Below, in pieces: positions 8,942 to 21,084 of a DNA stretch of 31,101 nt (its first letter is position 1; every line of letters begins with the position of its first letter). The translations under genes and the position numbers were made by a program. Source of the DNA: Schoenoplectus triqueter (Eukaryota > Streptophyta > Magnoliopsida > Poales > Cyperaceae); contig CAXKVV010001151.1 in NCBI GenBank assembly GCA_964058805.1, positions 1 to 31,101 of the forward strand, in the 5' to 3' direction. The notes under the pieces were generated by a model. The model did no database searches and had not been told where the DNA came from. It worked only from the letters and a program-made list of their open reading frames with translations.

Positions 8942-9079
8942 GGCTCACGAATCAACACTCACATGTGATGTGCATCATTACATGAGACTTTCGAAAACGT
9001 ACCAGCTAAGAGAGTAACTTTCTTTATTTGAAAAAAAAACACTTGGGATTCGCTCCAATTTGTTAATTAGTGGTTGCAC

Positions 9080-9087
9080 TATAAAAA
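9080..9087 (+). promoter_or_regulatory. TATA box of the receptor-kinase gene
   Basis: TATAAAAA lies 78 bases upstream of the first ATG. A start of transcription around 9110-9115 would give a leader of some 45 bases. Confidence 0.6.
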
Positions 9088-9123
9088 CAGTCGTTCTCAC
9101 TGGAAAAATTGGATTTGGTTTTC

Positions 9124-9228
9124 ATGACTGAGAACAACAGAGAATTGTCCCTGGAGAATGATGGTTCGAGGTTGCTTGGTTCTACTGCTACTCGCGCTGG
9201 TTACTATTGGAGTTCATGGTCAGCTTGA
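9124..9228 (+). CDS. Upstream ORF overlapping the kinase start (34 codons)
   Basis: ATG at 9124 opens a 34-residue frame that ends at TGA 9226-9228. It overlaps the main start at 9158 in another frame. Its start context is weak (T at -3, A at +4), so ribosomes may scan past it. It is in the mRNA only if transcription starts before 9124, as the TATA box predicts. A translated peptide is not claimed; the possible role is to lower kinase translation. Confidence 0.35.
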   Translation: MTENNRELSLENDGSRLLGSTATRAGYYWSSWSA

Positions 9229-12200
9229 TTCAGTCGGTAAGTACATATAATTTACGAATGGAGGTTATCATAGTTAATTTCTTTTTCTAAAAATATGAGA
9301 TCAATTTTCAAATTTTCTTGTAATTTGTATCAAAGTAGAAAATTACTACACAAAGTATAAAATTTAAAACAAATGGGGCTCAATTCACCCCCATTTGCAA
9401 AGGCATCCCCAAGTACGAATCTAAACATTCTGCAAACCTCAAAATTCTGTAAGTGAAAGGGGAAACAAAGGAATACTAAAGCATGACAACATTATATGAG
9501 AATAGTGTGTGTGTGTGTGTTTAATGTGCACCTAGTTTTTGTAGATCTTTCGTAATTACTCCTGATTCCAGCAAGAACAACTTTTTATTAACTGATTATA
9601 TCATCTTGTCTAGTTCCATTTTGTATCTCAATTGCTTGATTTTAACAGGATATATACATGCAAGTGTTGTATTAAATTACTCTTCTTTTTTATGTTAACT
9701 ACTATAACCATTTGTGTCATTCAGGAGTTGCATTTTGTTTTACTTATTGTAAGTAGCAAACTGTTTTAGTTTCTCGGTAACTAACAGTGACAACAAACTT
9801 GAACTTGAGAGATCGGCTAAAATCTGAATAAAATGAAATTAATTCACAAAAGCAAAAGTGAAAATTAACTAACATCGAACAAATTAGTTTTGAATTTTTT
9901 TAATTAAGATAAATATAAGACACAAAAGAGATCATAATTAAGACGGATTTGAAGTTGCGACCATACTAGTAAAGAAGAGAGGCATTGTCTTATTATTCAT
10001 TAGTCAATTTGGTATTTAAGTCAAATCATAGGATATGCCACAGATCTTTGAGATGACAACTAAATATAATTGCATAGGGCTATAGGCATAATTTCTTAGT
10101 TCCCTGGTACGCTGGGCAACGAAAAAAATTAATGATAAAGAAAAGAAAAAGAAGAATAAAACCATACTAATTTCTGGGGTTCCGCCTTTTGTTTTCTATA
10201 TACATGGTGAACAAACTTTTTAAAAAATAGAAAATTTTAACTGTTTTAACAGTTTTGGCAGATCCTTACGTTAAGTTTTTGAGAAAAAACGAATTTAACA
10301 GGTTTTCTATAATTTAACCGTTTTATCACACATTAAAACCATTAATTTTTTTAAAAAAAAAAAACCATTTAACGACTGAATTTTTTTGTTTTGTTTTAAA
10401 TCTTAATAGTTTGTGACTCTAAATTTTTTTTTGATGTAAATTAAGATTCTAATAAAAATAGAAAACAAATACATCATGTAATAGTTTAATATAATTTAAA
10501 ATTTTTAACTTTTAAATACGTAATTAATGTTATAATTATTATTTTTACTTAATTTTATTAATTATTAAGTACTAATGATATAATAATATATTTCTTAGCA
10601 TTTTTAAATATCAATTACTAAGTAAAAAATGATTAATTATTTTTTAATTTAACGGTCATATAAAATCGTTAACTGGTCACCTACCGTTAAAAATCAAACT
10701 TGATGGTGAATGAATTCTACATCAAAAAAAAGGGGCAATGCGCTTGCATTAACATTCTTGATTTTGTTTTGGGAGGAGCATGCGCTAACATGTTTATTTT
10801 AAAGGAATATATTTGAATGTCTCTGCCTCCACAATGTTCCTATTATTTATGATAAAAAGGGACCTTTTAAAGAACAAAATTGTGGGGCGGCGTGTAGATG
10901 ATCGTCATTGAAATGAAGGTGCATTGCAACGGTTAAGGTTTTAAAATATGGATTTGAATATATGTGTGAAGAGGCATCGCATATTGTATATATAACATAT
11001 GGATATATTTGTAGATTTTTGTCGAATTTATATATACGGTTAAATTTTATGAATTTTAAAATTTTAATATATATTTTAAACATCAATATATATAACTCAT
11101 ATTTTACTTTGAACAAATATAAAATGTGGTGTGATGGCATTGCTTTTGGGCTGCATCTAAGAGGTATGGGGTTTGAATTCCACTTCTCATAATGTATTTT
11201 TCTAAGAATTTTGAAGTACTTTAACTGATTGAATTTTCTATGTCGACTAGATCCGGATAAACAAATGTGTGGCAGTTCAAAAGGACTAGATATAATATTT
11301 TCTATGATTAAAAATTCACATATATCATATGCTATTGATCCGCACACGTATATGCGGCCACATATGTGCCGCATAGAACCGTATTTTAATACAATGACAA
11401 AGCAGAATATGAGTGCCCTATTTTAAAACATAGTGGGACAATTAAATAACTCCCACGGTCCTACTCTATGGTTATTTTTTTTTTCGCTTCTCTCCGGCCC
11501 TTTATTTTCATTATTTATAAAATAATAAACACACATGCATCTTTCCTTCTACTTGTTTTGAGAGAAGTATTGGATGAAAAAAAAATACAATCACATGAGA
11601 CATTAATGAAACATTAATTATTTATACTGAAGGCTATATCAAATTATGCAAATGAATTGTTAACAAAAATAAATCTTTTCAAACATAAAAAAACCCACAT
11701 AATAACTGTCATTGGTCAGTTATAAAAAAATGGCAAAGTTGTTTTTATCTTATGAAGCAAGCTTCTGACATTTTGTAGTCAATGGGCCGAACTCAATCCC
11801 CACATGGCTAAGCACGTTCAAAAGGATTCACCATTCATGTTGATATTTCTTTTCAGGTTTTATAAGCATTGACTGTGGACTTCCAGCGGGCTCATCCATT
11901 GTTGAGAGCAGAACAAAGTTGACTTACGTATCAGATGAGCAATTCATTGACAGCGGAGTGAACTCCAAAATTAGTTCTCAGTACACCAATGATCTGCGTA
12001 CAGAGCTTCTTACTGTCAGAAGCTTTCCCCACGGAACCCGAAATTGCTACACCTTGAGATCCCTAACAGCAGGATCAAAGTATCTTGTAAGAGCAGTATT
12101 TATGTATGGGAATTATGATAATAAAAATAAGCCTCCTGTCTTTGATATCTATTTAGGGGCCAATTATTGGGGCACGTTTAAAGAAACTACAACAGATGAT

Positions 12201-15200
12201 CTTTATTTGATTGAGATTATCACCATGGCGAATGATGATTTTCTTCAAGTTTGTCTCATAAATAAGAATCAGGGTGCTCCATTTATCTCTTGGCTGGACT
12301 TGAGGCCACTGGAGACGAGTATGTATCAATATGCAAATTCGACGTACTCTTTGGTTTACTCAGATAGGCTAAACATAGGAGCAAGCGATTATCCATTAAT
12401 AAGGTAACCATGCAAACTAACCAATTATTCTGTTAGTAGGGCATTTTTTGTTGAAAAATATTGTTCAAAATAAAAATAAAAATAATAAATGTGTTTTTAA
12501 TAATTTAGATAAAATATGCATTTGAATTTGGAATAATTTAGATTTTTTTTGAATCAAGATTAGAGTCTAAGCTGTTACCTTTTAAATTTTTTTATTAATT
12601 CAAATAAAAAGTCTTACAGCAAAAAAAAATTACAAAACAAGAAATGATCTCCGAGGGTTTTGGAGATCAATTGGAACGATTTAGAGTTTAACTGAATCCA
12701 TTAATTATAATATTGTTGAAACTTCACCATTAAAATTTTAAAATTATATAATGGAAGGTGAAATCTCTTTCCAATTTGTTAAACTTTGATATACATTCCA
12801 TTCTAAGTTATTATAAGCACATCTATGATTTTGATTTTTTTTAATTTAAGTAATATTTTTCAAAAAGATATACCATAAGCATTAAATGTATCATAAAAAT
12901 TGAATATTGTAACGTCAGAATTATTCTAATTTTAAATATAGTAAACACGTTATGGAACTATGATATGATCAAAATAATGACAAACAAATTCGCAAATGGA
13001 TAAGGTACCAAACCTTTTTGATCTATTGAAATGGGTGTTCTCTCTCTAAAAATTCTGACCCAAAAGAAAATAAAATAAAATTTACCTGATGGAAAATTCT
13101 TTCGTGTTAAAATAATCAAAATAATCAAGACTACGTAATTAAATTATCCCTTTGTCCGCTTCCAGTCAATGAAGAGAGAATTGTATAGTGTTTTTTGTTC
13201 TCTTTGTTTTCCCCTTCTATTTTTACTTTATGTGGGGTGGATATTGCCAGCAGCCCAGCACTCATTTTCTTGTTCCACTGCTTCACAAAAACACTGAAAC
13301 AGGTACCCTGACGATCCGTACGACCGGCTGTGGAGGAACTACACACTGGACACATGGACAGAAATCGCAACCATTTCCACAGTAAAACCTGGCCAAAACT
13401 TTGCAATACCCTCTCTTGTGATGCAAACCGCGGCGACCAGTGCAAGCACCGGAGAGTCCCTAGACTTCTCCTGGAGCGCTGACAATAAATCCACCATATT
13501 TTATGCTGTTCTTTATTTCAGCGAGATTCAGAGCGTAGTATCCCCTGCTTTTAGAGAGTTTGATATACTTTCAGATGGATATCTAAATACCACTGAAGTA
13601 CCGCAAGCACTGTCTACGGAATTGGTATCATACATCCACACAGGTAACACTGAATATTATTTGTCTCTGGTAGCTACTTCAAATTCGACTCTCCCGCCTC
13701 TATTGAATGCGCTCGAGCTCTATATTCTTATTCCTGCAACCGGGCTTCCCACCTACAGTGGAGATGGTAAATTTGATCATTTATGTTATTGGTCCTTCAA
13801 TTTGTTTCTATTAGTCAACTTGTATTATAAGTGAAGCGAGAAAAAAGAAAAACATTTTTTTCTTTCTTGAACCATTCATGTGATAATTGATCGCCTCTTG
13901 TTGATCCCTCCAATGATCTAGATGGGACCAAAAAAAGGTGTACTATCAAAAGAGAAAAACACAATTAGGGGTGTCAATTTCTGACTTGATCGGTTCGGAT
14001 TCGAATCCGATCTAACCTGAAAATAAATGGGTCGGATATGAGTTTAATTTTTTTGATCCGAATCGGATCAGGTCGGGTTCGGATCAATCCGACTCGATTA
14101 ATTATATTTTTTGAACTAATTTTGTGTTTTAGTACTAATTAAAGCTTAAATATATACTAATTATATACTAATTAAGATTAATTATAAATTAATTAATATT
14201 TTATTACTTAAAATTATATAAAAATAATTAATAAATATTTAATTATTTTATATGGGTCGGGTCGGGTATGGGTCAAGATTTTTTTATCCGAATTTAATTG
14301 GATCGGGTCAAAAAAAAATAAAATAATGTGATCTGACCCGAACCCGACCCGACCCCTAAACACAATGGTTACTTATTTCAAATAAACAACTAGCTTTCCT
14401 TGAGAATAATACACAACTTTTATCATCTCTTAGCACTTTGTCATTCTTTCTAATTGTCACTATTGCTTACTAAAAATTGCGTTTATATTATATCTCACAT
14501 TTTTTTATTATCATTCTTTCCTTTTCCAACTGATAATTTGTACCAATTTAATTTACAACACCGGAGTTTTTTTTCTATCACAAAAGAATTAAAAATGATG
14601 CCTAGTTTTTTTTTATTGATGATTAGTGATCAAGTCTTTGTATTAATTTCAATTTCATCGATTTGTTTTATCTAATTCTATAAGGTATATGTATTTTTTT
14701 ATTGCAGTTACTGCCATGAATGCAATTAAGGCGAACTACAAAGTAAACAAAGATTGGAATGGTGATCCTTGTGTTCCTACTCAATACCCGTGGACTGGTG
14801 TCACTTGCACCCCTGATTCCACCAACATTCCAAGGATCACAGCCTTGTGAGTATTTTATTTAGTATAAAAAAGTATTTTCAGAAGAAAGGATAAATATTG
14901 ACTTACAAGATTTCTTTTCCTTTTTTATTGCAGAAACCTATCATCCTGTGGATTAACAGGCACAATAGTATCTTCCTTTGGGAACCTAAGTGCCCTCAAA
15001 TCACTGTAAGTCCTTTTCATGTTAAAGTCCTTAGTTGAAACTAATGCTCTTCGGTTCGGAATCCAAAATATTACAGTGAACGGTTTCCAAAAGTCAAATA
15101 ATGTTGTACAAATCATTTTATTATTGGAGAATTTCTTCAGGCATTGATAGATTTCACCGCTTTCCCCATATTAGCTTCTCTGTTACCTAATTTGCGTCTT

Positions 15201-17653
15201 TCTTTTCTTTTTTCAGGGACTTGTCTGGTAACGACTTGTCAGGGGCTCTGCCTACTTGGCTTGATAATCTAACAGCTCTTACGTACTTGTACGTTTTCAC
15301 AACTAGCATTTTTTTTTTAAAAAAAGAAAAAAAAAAGTGAGTATCTATTGGGTTAATATTTTATGAAATTTCAGGGATATAACAGGAAACAGAAAAATAT
15401 CAACCACCCTTCCTGCTGGTCTTCAGAAAAAACAACAAGCTGGGACTCTTACATATAAGTATGATTACCTGCTTTCTTTATTACAGCTTGTCACATATAA
15501 TCAAGATTGAAAGTCAAACATGCATTGGGCATTATCATACCCATATACAAATGTTGAATAAAGAAAACAAAAAAATTAGCTGTGCTGGTCCAAAGTTCCC
15601 AACACTACATTAAATCACCAGTTTGACATTTCATCGAACGACTTCTATGCATATGATACAATGTCTACTGTAATACCAATTTTTGGAAACAAAAAAAAAA
15701 GGGGGGGGGGGGGGGCGCTAGAGGCTCAAACCACATGTACCCTTCAACTTGATTGTTGAAAATACCGACCAGAAACACCTGTAGCAAGCTGAGAGGATTG
15801 ACTGTATAGCCAGTATATCTCTTAGTACCACAGAGGAGAATCGTGCACGCCAACCTGGGTTCCTAAACAGAAACATTCAATATCTGGCTTCGGCCACTTC
15901 ATTTTGTTCTTTATTTTTCATCCCCATGTCTGGACATCTCTTCAGTGTGTCTGTGTATACAGAATTGAATGTGTCAAGCTCTCTAATTCAGCATACAGCG
16001 TACTCCACTCCTGTGGGTGCACCATCTCAGGAAAGTGAGATAATATGACCATCAATGCCTCAACTGACCCATGACAGATATTTTAGGGGACCAATCAGCT
16101 TGGAGTTGGATCTTGACATTACTGAATAGAGAGCTCACAGTTTTTATTATCAGAAATAGAAGTCAAACTTAGGCAGGGCCCATTTTTGGCCCAATAAGTA
16201 AAGAGGCTTAGAACAAACCACGCAAGTGAAGATAACATCAGTACAACTGATCGCACTTTGGTTCCACCACAGGATATCATTAACGCTTACTTTCATGATG
16301 GCTTGTGTAGTTGTGTCAAGTCCTTCTTTGCTTGGTGCCTAACTTGCAAAAGGCTTCCAACTATGTTGGCCTTTTGAATTTGTTTTGTTGGATAGGTTTG
16401 GAAATTCTGCACAGCCGAGTAAGAAAAAGAAATTCCCAGTAGTTGTAGTAGCAGTTGTTATTGCGGTTGTGGGTGTGGTGCTTCTCCTTGCGGCTGCAAT
16501 TGTGCTAGTTTTGCGGTTGAAAAGGCCCAAACGTAAGTCCTATCTTTTTGTTGTTGTTTCTCTTCAAGGTAAATAAGATAACCGCCTCAATTTATCTGTT
16601 TCATATGATACTAGCTGCGTACCCGTGCATTACAGCGGACATTTTTATTTAGATACATAAAAAAATAATAAATTATTTTGACAACTGAATACATTTATAT
16701 TGGAAAAAACAAAAATTGCTCGCCTCTATCTTCTAAAATATCTTGATGGAAAACATGATTAATATTTCTAAGAGAAAAAAAGATTGAAATTTATTTCTGA
16801 TTCTCTCATGTCTTTATACAACTATGATAGTCAATTTATTACGCATTTTTTTGCCCATCTTTTCAGCTATACAAATGATGTAGGTTGTATTATTAATAAA
16901 AAATACATACTAATGAGCAAATTATTCTTTTCATCAAAAACACGTAATATGATTATCATCTTCATCTTTAATATTTGCAGGTGCTTTTAAATTAGAAATT
17001 ATGAGATATACCATCAGAGAAAACTTCTATAAAAGATAAAACAAAAAGAGAATAATTAAAAGAAAATAATTATTATAGAAGATCATTCAATAAGAGAAGT
17101 CAATTTAGAAAATAATTATTATAAAAACTAAGATGATCAGAAAATCTTTGTCAATTATCAGGAAAGATACAATATCATATTCTTTCGGTTGATTGACATT
17201 AAATTTTTAACTAAATCTTTATCTTTAAAAAAATATCATTTCCGAATAAAGAGGAAATTGAAAAACTAAAAATGATATATGCCGCTGAAGTTAATTAAAT
17301 TGAATCTCAACCATTGTATGAAGGTTAAAATGGATATTATAAAAATTTGAATACCATGACAATAAATGGACGCCTCCAGTACTTAGATGCTTTATATAAT
17401 AATGTAGATTGTCTATCCAATATGTTTTAAAGCCTCCCTTGCCATCCAATAATCATAAAAAAGAAGCCTAATTTTGGACTCAATTTTACACAAAACCAGG
17501 AAATTTCAGCCTTTCAGGTGATCCTAACTCTACCAGTTTAGCCTTCTTTCTGGATCCTGATTTCTGTAGTTACATGGAGTTCTTTTCTCCGTTTTCATTT
17601 ATCGATTTAGTTGAAATCTACATTTCTATATGCCTTTCTAAATTCATGGCTGA

Positions 17654-17699
<46 letters not shown>

Positions 17700-19609
17700 T
17701 TAATTTTGTTATTTTGCAGAAAGCCAAATAAACATACCAAAGCCAATTGAAAGTTATGGATCCACCCCTCTAGCAAATCATTATGCAGGGGGGAACTATG
17801 CAAACAGCCCGCAATTAAACAGTCCTTATGCCACCAGCACCGACCACAACTATGCCGATGTATCTAAACCAAATGGCGCAGGAGAAGGAATGTTAAATCT
17901 CGAGAACCGTCAATTCACCTACAATGATCTTATGAGAATTACAAATAGCTTCCAGTGTAATATTGGCACTGGAGGATTTGGAAGTGTGTATGTGGGCAAC
18001 CTGGAAGATGGAACTCAAGTTGCTGTCAAAATGCGCTCTCACTCATCTTCACAAGGAGTCAAAGAGTTCTTAGCTGAGGTACATAATCAATTTACCTTGA
18101 CCGTTCACTAATTGGAATATATGAACATGATGTAATTATTGGAACAGTTCTGCTTTCTTAAAAACTGTTAAGAGAAAGGAAAATTAAACTGCTTTCTTTT
18201 ATTTCTTTTCAGGCTCAAAATTTGACAAGGGTTCATCACAGAAACTTGGTGTCGCTTGTGGGTTATTGTATGGATGGAGATTGTATGGCGCTTGTGTATG
18301 AGTACATGCAAGAAGGAACTCTACAAGATAAGCTCAAAGGTCATCATTACTTAACACAATCATTGCCTTTTCTAATGATGGAAGTTATTGAAGTCCTGCC
18401 TAATCAAACGATAAAATTAACTGTCTTTTATTTCTGTTAATCACAGACAATGCAAGGCCTTTGACTTGGAAACAAAGGCTGCAAATCGCATATGAATCTG
18501 CACTAGGTACAATGCTGAATTCTTAAAGATATATGTTCTTGGTTTCCACTAAAGCAAAGTCAAAAAACAGTAATCATTTAAATATGTGTTGAGGAATTAA
18601 TAAAGGCCAACCTCGGAATTTCATTGTCATTTTATATTTAGATTTTACATTATTAATGATTAAAAGAATAAAGCCAAGAAAAATGAAGACCTATTTATGA
18701 ACCCTTCTCATATTCAGAAGTCGATCATATGGTGGTACAATACTGGATGTAATGCGTCTCAATTGAAAATATCACCACTAATTAAGTGTTTATCAATTTC
18801 AAACACTGAAGGATTGGATTATTTGCATAAAGCATGCAATCCACCCCTAATCCATCGAGATGTAAAGACCAACAATATTCTTCTAAGTACCAATCTTGAG
18901 GCAAAGCTTGCCGATTTCGGGCTCTCCAGAGTTTTTAATGCTGCTAGTAGTCATGTTTCAACTGCAGTAGTTGGCACCCCAGGCTACTTAGACCCAGAGT
19001 AAGACCACTTTTCAGTTTTCATTTGATTCAGCATTCTTTTGTTATTAATTTTTTTGGTAGTCTCAACATCATATATACATAATAAATTAAATGTTCTCTT
19101 ACAACAGGCATGTTATAAATCTGTTCACTTTCAGGTACTATACTTCGTACCAGCTAAGTGAAAAGAGTGATGTGTTCAGCTTTGGAGTGGTTTTGTTAGA
19201 GATCATTACTGGCAAGCCTCCAATCATCCCAGGCCCAGGCCCAGATGGAGGTCATGTTACAAAATGGGTAATTCAAAAGCTTTCTAAAGGAGATATAGAA
19301 AGTATAGTGGACCCACTGATGCAAGGCCAGTATGATATAAACTCTGTTTGGAAGGTTACTGAACTGGCACGCAAGTGCACTCTCCCCAGCTCTGCTCAGA
19401 GGCCCTCCATGAGTTTGGTCATTGCAGAACTCAAGGACAGTCTTGGTTTGGAGATCTCCACTGAGAGCACCCGCCATGGAGTTACAACCTATAAAAACCC
19501 ACAAAATTATTCACGGAATGACAATTATGTAAGTGATGTTAGCCAGAACAGTACACTCGAGATGGCTTACATGGAAGCAGTGCCTGCACCAGGTCCCACC
19601 GCAAGATAA
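9158..19609 (+). CDS. Malectin-like LRR receptor-like Ser/Thr kinase (LRR-RLK subfamily I), 13 exons, 933 aa
   Basis: Exons: 9158-9236, 11857-12403, 13303-13766, 14708-14846, 14934-15005, 15217-15288, 15375-15458, 16396-16532, 17720-18078, 18213-18339, 18447-18506, 18812-18998, 19135-19609. All introns are GT-AG and the 2,802-nt frame stays open. The start is MM; the second ATG has the better context. Domains: signal peptide 1-22; malectin-like region about 28-357; GDPC motif 382-385; about three LRRs 405-480; basic KKKK then membrane span about 500-525; Tyr-rich juxtamembrane 544-579; kinase about 609-876. Kinase residues: glycine loop GTGGFGSVY 614-622, Lys635, Glu651, HRD with Asp730, Asn735, DFG with Asp748. 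It is an RD kinase with no missing key residue. Expected at the plasma membrane, phosphorylating Ser/Thr after ligand perception. Closest known types are FRK1/SIRK, IOS1 and MEE39; which one is orthologous cannot be told here. The splice model is by eye. Confidence 0.93.
9237..11856 (+). other. Intron 1 of the kinase gene (2,620 bp), unusually long
   Basis: Separates the signal-peptide exon from the malectin-like exon. Contents: a (GT)8 run at about 9505-9520, very AT-rich stretches at 10200-10700, and a degenerate inverted-repeat segment at 10939-11390. A 175-codon minus-strand frame (11374-10847) is AT-biased and matches nothing I recognise. No transposon protein was seen. Confidence 0.7.
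10939..11390. repeat. Degenerate inverted-repeat segment with internal palindrome (possible MITE)
   Basis: TTTTAAAATATGG at 10939-10951 is nearly mirrored by CCGTATTTTAAT at 11379-11390. Next to the right end, 11351-11375 is a near-perfect 25-base palindrome built on TATGCGG and CCGCATA. No target duplication was identified, so this is weakly supported. Confidence 0.3.
13966..14358. mobile_element. hAT-type MITE in intron 3 of the kinase gene
   Basis: 393 bp. Ends are TAGGGGTGTC and GACCCCTA, and the perfect 8-bp duplication AACACAAT lies at 13958-13965 and 14359-14366. Eight-base duplications and TAGGGGTG-like ends are typical of hAT elements. The interior has GGGTCGG/CCGACCC-rich ends around an AT-rich core and no coding frame, so it is non-autonomous. 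Splice sites of the intron are intact. Confidence 0.88.
15459..16395 (+). other. Intron 7 of the kinase gene, with an A10G15 tract
   Basis: 937 bp between the last LRR exon and the membrane-span exon. At 15691-15715 ten A residues are followed directly by fifteen G residues, prone to length variation and sequencing error. The following 650 bp is less AT-rich than other introns here, but I recognise no gene or element in it. Confidence 0.75.
16611..17408 (-). mobile_element. Non-autonomous Helitron in intron 8 of the kinase gene
   Basis: On the minus strand it starts TCTACATTATTATATAAAGC with a host A before it (T at 17409 on the plus strand). It ends with the hairpin-like CCGCTGTAATGCACGGG, then TACGCAG and CTAG, with a host T after it (A at 16610 on the plus strand). 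5' TC, a 3' stem-loop about 10 bases before CTRR, and insertion between A and T are the Helitron rules. The stem has about two mismatches. No Rep/helicase frame is present, so it is non-autonomous, 798 bp. The plus-strand form ACCCGTGCATTACAG is a decayed version of a palindrome common in plant Helitron ends. Confidence 0.75.
17656..17699. repeat. (AT)n microsatellite
   Basis: About 44 bases of AT dinucleotide with one G interruption, 20 bases upstream of the exon 9 acceptor region. Confidence 0.9.
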
Positions 19610-20223
19610 TCAGCCTGTTGATTGATTCACTCTAATTTCTAGTAATCCCTTGTGGGAAAGAATTCAGCGGTATTTCTGTGAACAGGAACAGAGGTACTTT
19701 CATGGTAATTTTTCTACTGGTATTTGAGGCATTCCTTTTTATTTATTATTTGTGTTTGTATTGTTTTGTTGGTAGAACTTTTCTGCACTTAACCATAAAT
19801 TATAGTTTTTTAAGGTTATTTATCTACCATATGTTATGTAATAGTCCTTGATTTTCTATAAACATGCTTCTGTTATACAAATGAATTCAACTGGGGCCAA
19901 GAAATCACTACATTAACTTCTTTTTATTATCCAAAGTGACACAAAAGGTTTCATGTAGCCATACCGCCAAAGACTGATTTTAATTTGTCATTTTAAATAT
20001 AAGTGAACCGAACAGGAGGTATCGCATTTGCATCTGAAAATGGTCAATTATATCTGTATTTTTTTTATTAGCATCAGCAAAAAAAATTTCCAACCTTAAA
20101 ATTTTAATTTGAACATATTGCATTAGAAAAACTGATGCAAGTATAAATTTGTATTTATTTTGCGGATGCAAGTAAATGTAATTATTTTTTTTTCTGAAAA
20201 TGAATGGGTGGAGGCGTACTAAA
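19610..20223. other. 3' flank of the kinase gene
   Basis: The first 200-250 bases after the stop are T-rich and plausible 3' UTR. No exact AATAAA was seen near 19700-19850, only variants such as ATAAAT at about 19794, so the polyadenylation site cannot be placed. Nothing else is recognised. Confidence 0.4.
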
Positions 20224-20323
20224 ATGCTGATGCACATCAGTACTCATAAATACAAATAAATATGATATTTTTTATGCTGATGCACATCAGTTTAGCAGAT
20301 ACAAATAAATATACTAATTTTAT
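20224..20323. repeat. 50-bp tandem duplication containing a 14-bp palindrome
   Basis: ATGCTGATGCACATCAGT starts at 20224 and again at 20274. Both copies continue into a related TACAAATAAATAT. CTGATGCACATCAG is an exact palindrome apart from its CA centre. Copies differ in the middle. Confidence 0.8.
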
Positions 20324-21084
20324 TTCTGAACAACCAGAGTAAATATTTATAAATAGATATTAATATCAATAATTACATCACTAATTAGATATCAAACATA
20401 TTAGGTTTAGAATGACATGCCAAGTCCAGACGATTCTAGTTTCAAAATCAAATGGCATCATTCATTTAAACAATATCTATTGGTACCATAGTTTATATTT
20501 TGATTCAGTTCAAGTTCAAGAATTGAAAATTTCAGGTTAATATAGGGTTTGGGTCAATTCATTTTGTTAGCCAGTTTGGAATTTGAGGTAGAATTAATAT
20601 GAAAAGATAGTCGATCAGAACCATTTATTAAAGACAAATAAATTGTTCAGGTTAGACCAGCAAGACTCATCTTTCACGGACCTGGAGTTGAAGAGGGTAA
20701 AAAACTAAAAAGTAAGAGGAGACTAATAATAAGAAAAGAAACTAACGAACAAAGTATAACGATTAACGAGTATGATTGTCGAGTGCCTCAATCGCCTCTT
20801 ATCAAATTCAAGATCTCCATATCTGCGGGAAAATGAAAATCCCTCTTCCAGTTTGATGTTAATTCCTAAATTATGCGAGGCCCGCTGGCCTCTATTCTGG
20901 CCGTTCAGAATAAGTGTAGATCGGGACCCACGAAAGATAATATGCAGGCCTGGCAAAAAAAAAAATCGTTTCGCTGTTGGCTCATTTATTAATGAAGTGA
21001 GTCTGAACTAATTTATTGAATTTATTAAGTTGAGCTGAACTTAATCTTTGATTTTATTATAGTAAGTAGTTTATAATATGATAT
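20324..21084. other. Intergenic sequence, no gene recognised
   Basis: Mostly AT-rich. A less AT-rich patch at about 20760-20960 has overlapping open frames of 77-79 codons on both strands, but neither matches a family I know and neither has gene-like context. Confidence 0.4.

Noticed and set aside
11124..11190. tRNA-like B box (GGTTTGAATTCC) suggesting a SINE in intron 1
   Set aside because: The A box is poor, the B box has an extra base, and no poly-A tail or target duplication was found.
10847..11374. 175-codon minus-strand open frame in intron 1
   Set aside because: Rich in Ile, Tyr, Lys and Phe as expected from AT-rich DNA, no recognisable domain, and it lies inside an intron across a palindromic segment.
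20723..21011. 77- and 79-codon frames in a less AT-rich patch
   Set aside because: No start context, no family match and both strands open; possibly a gene relic but not supportable.
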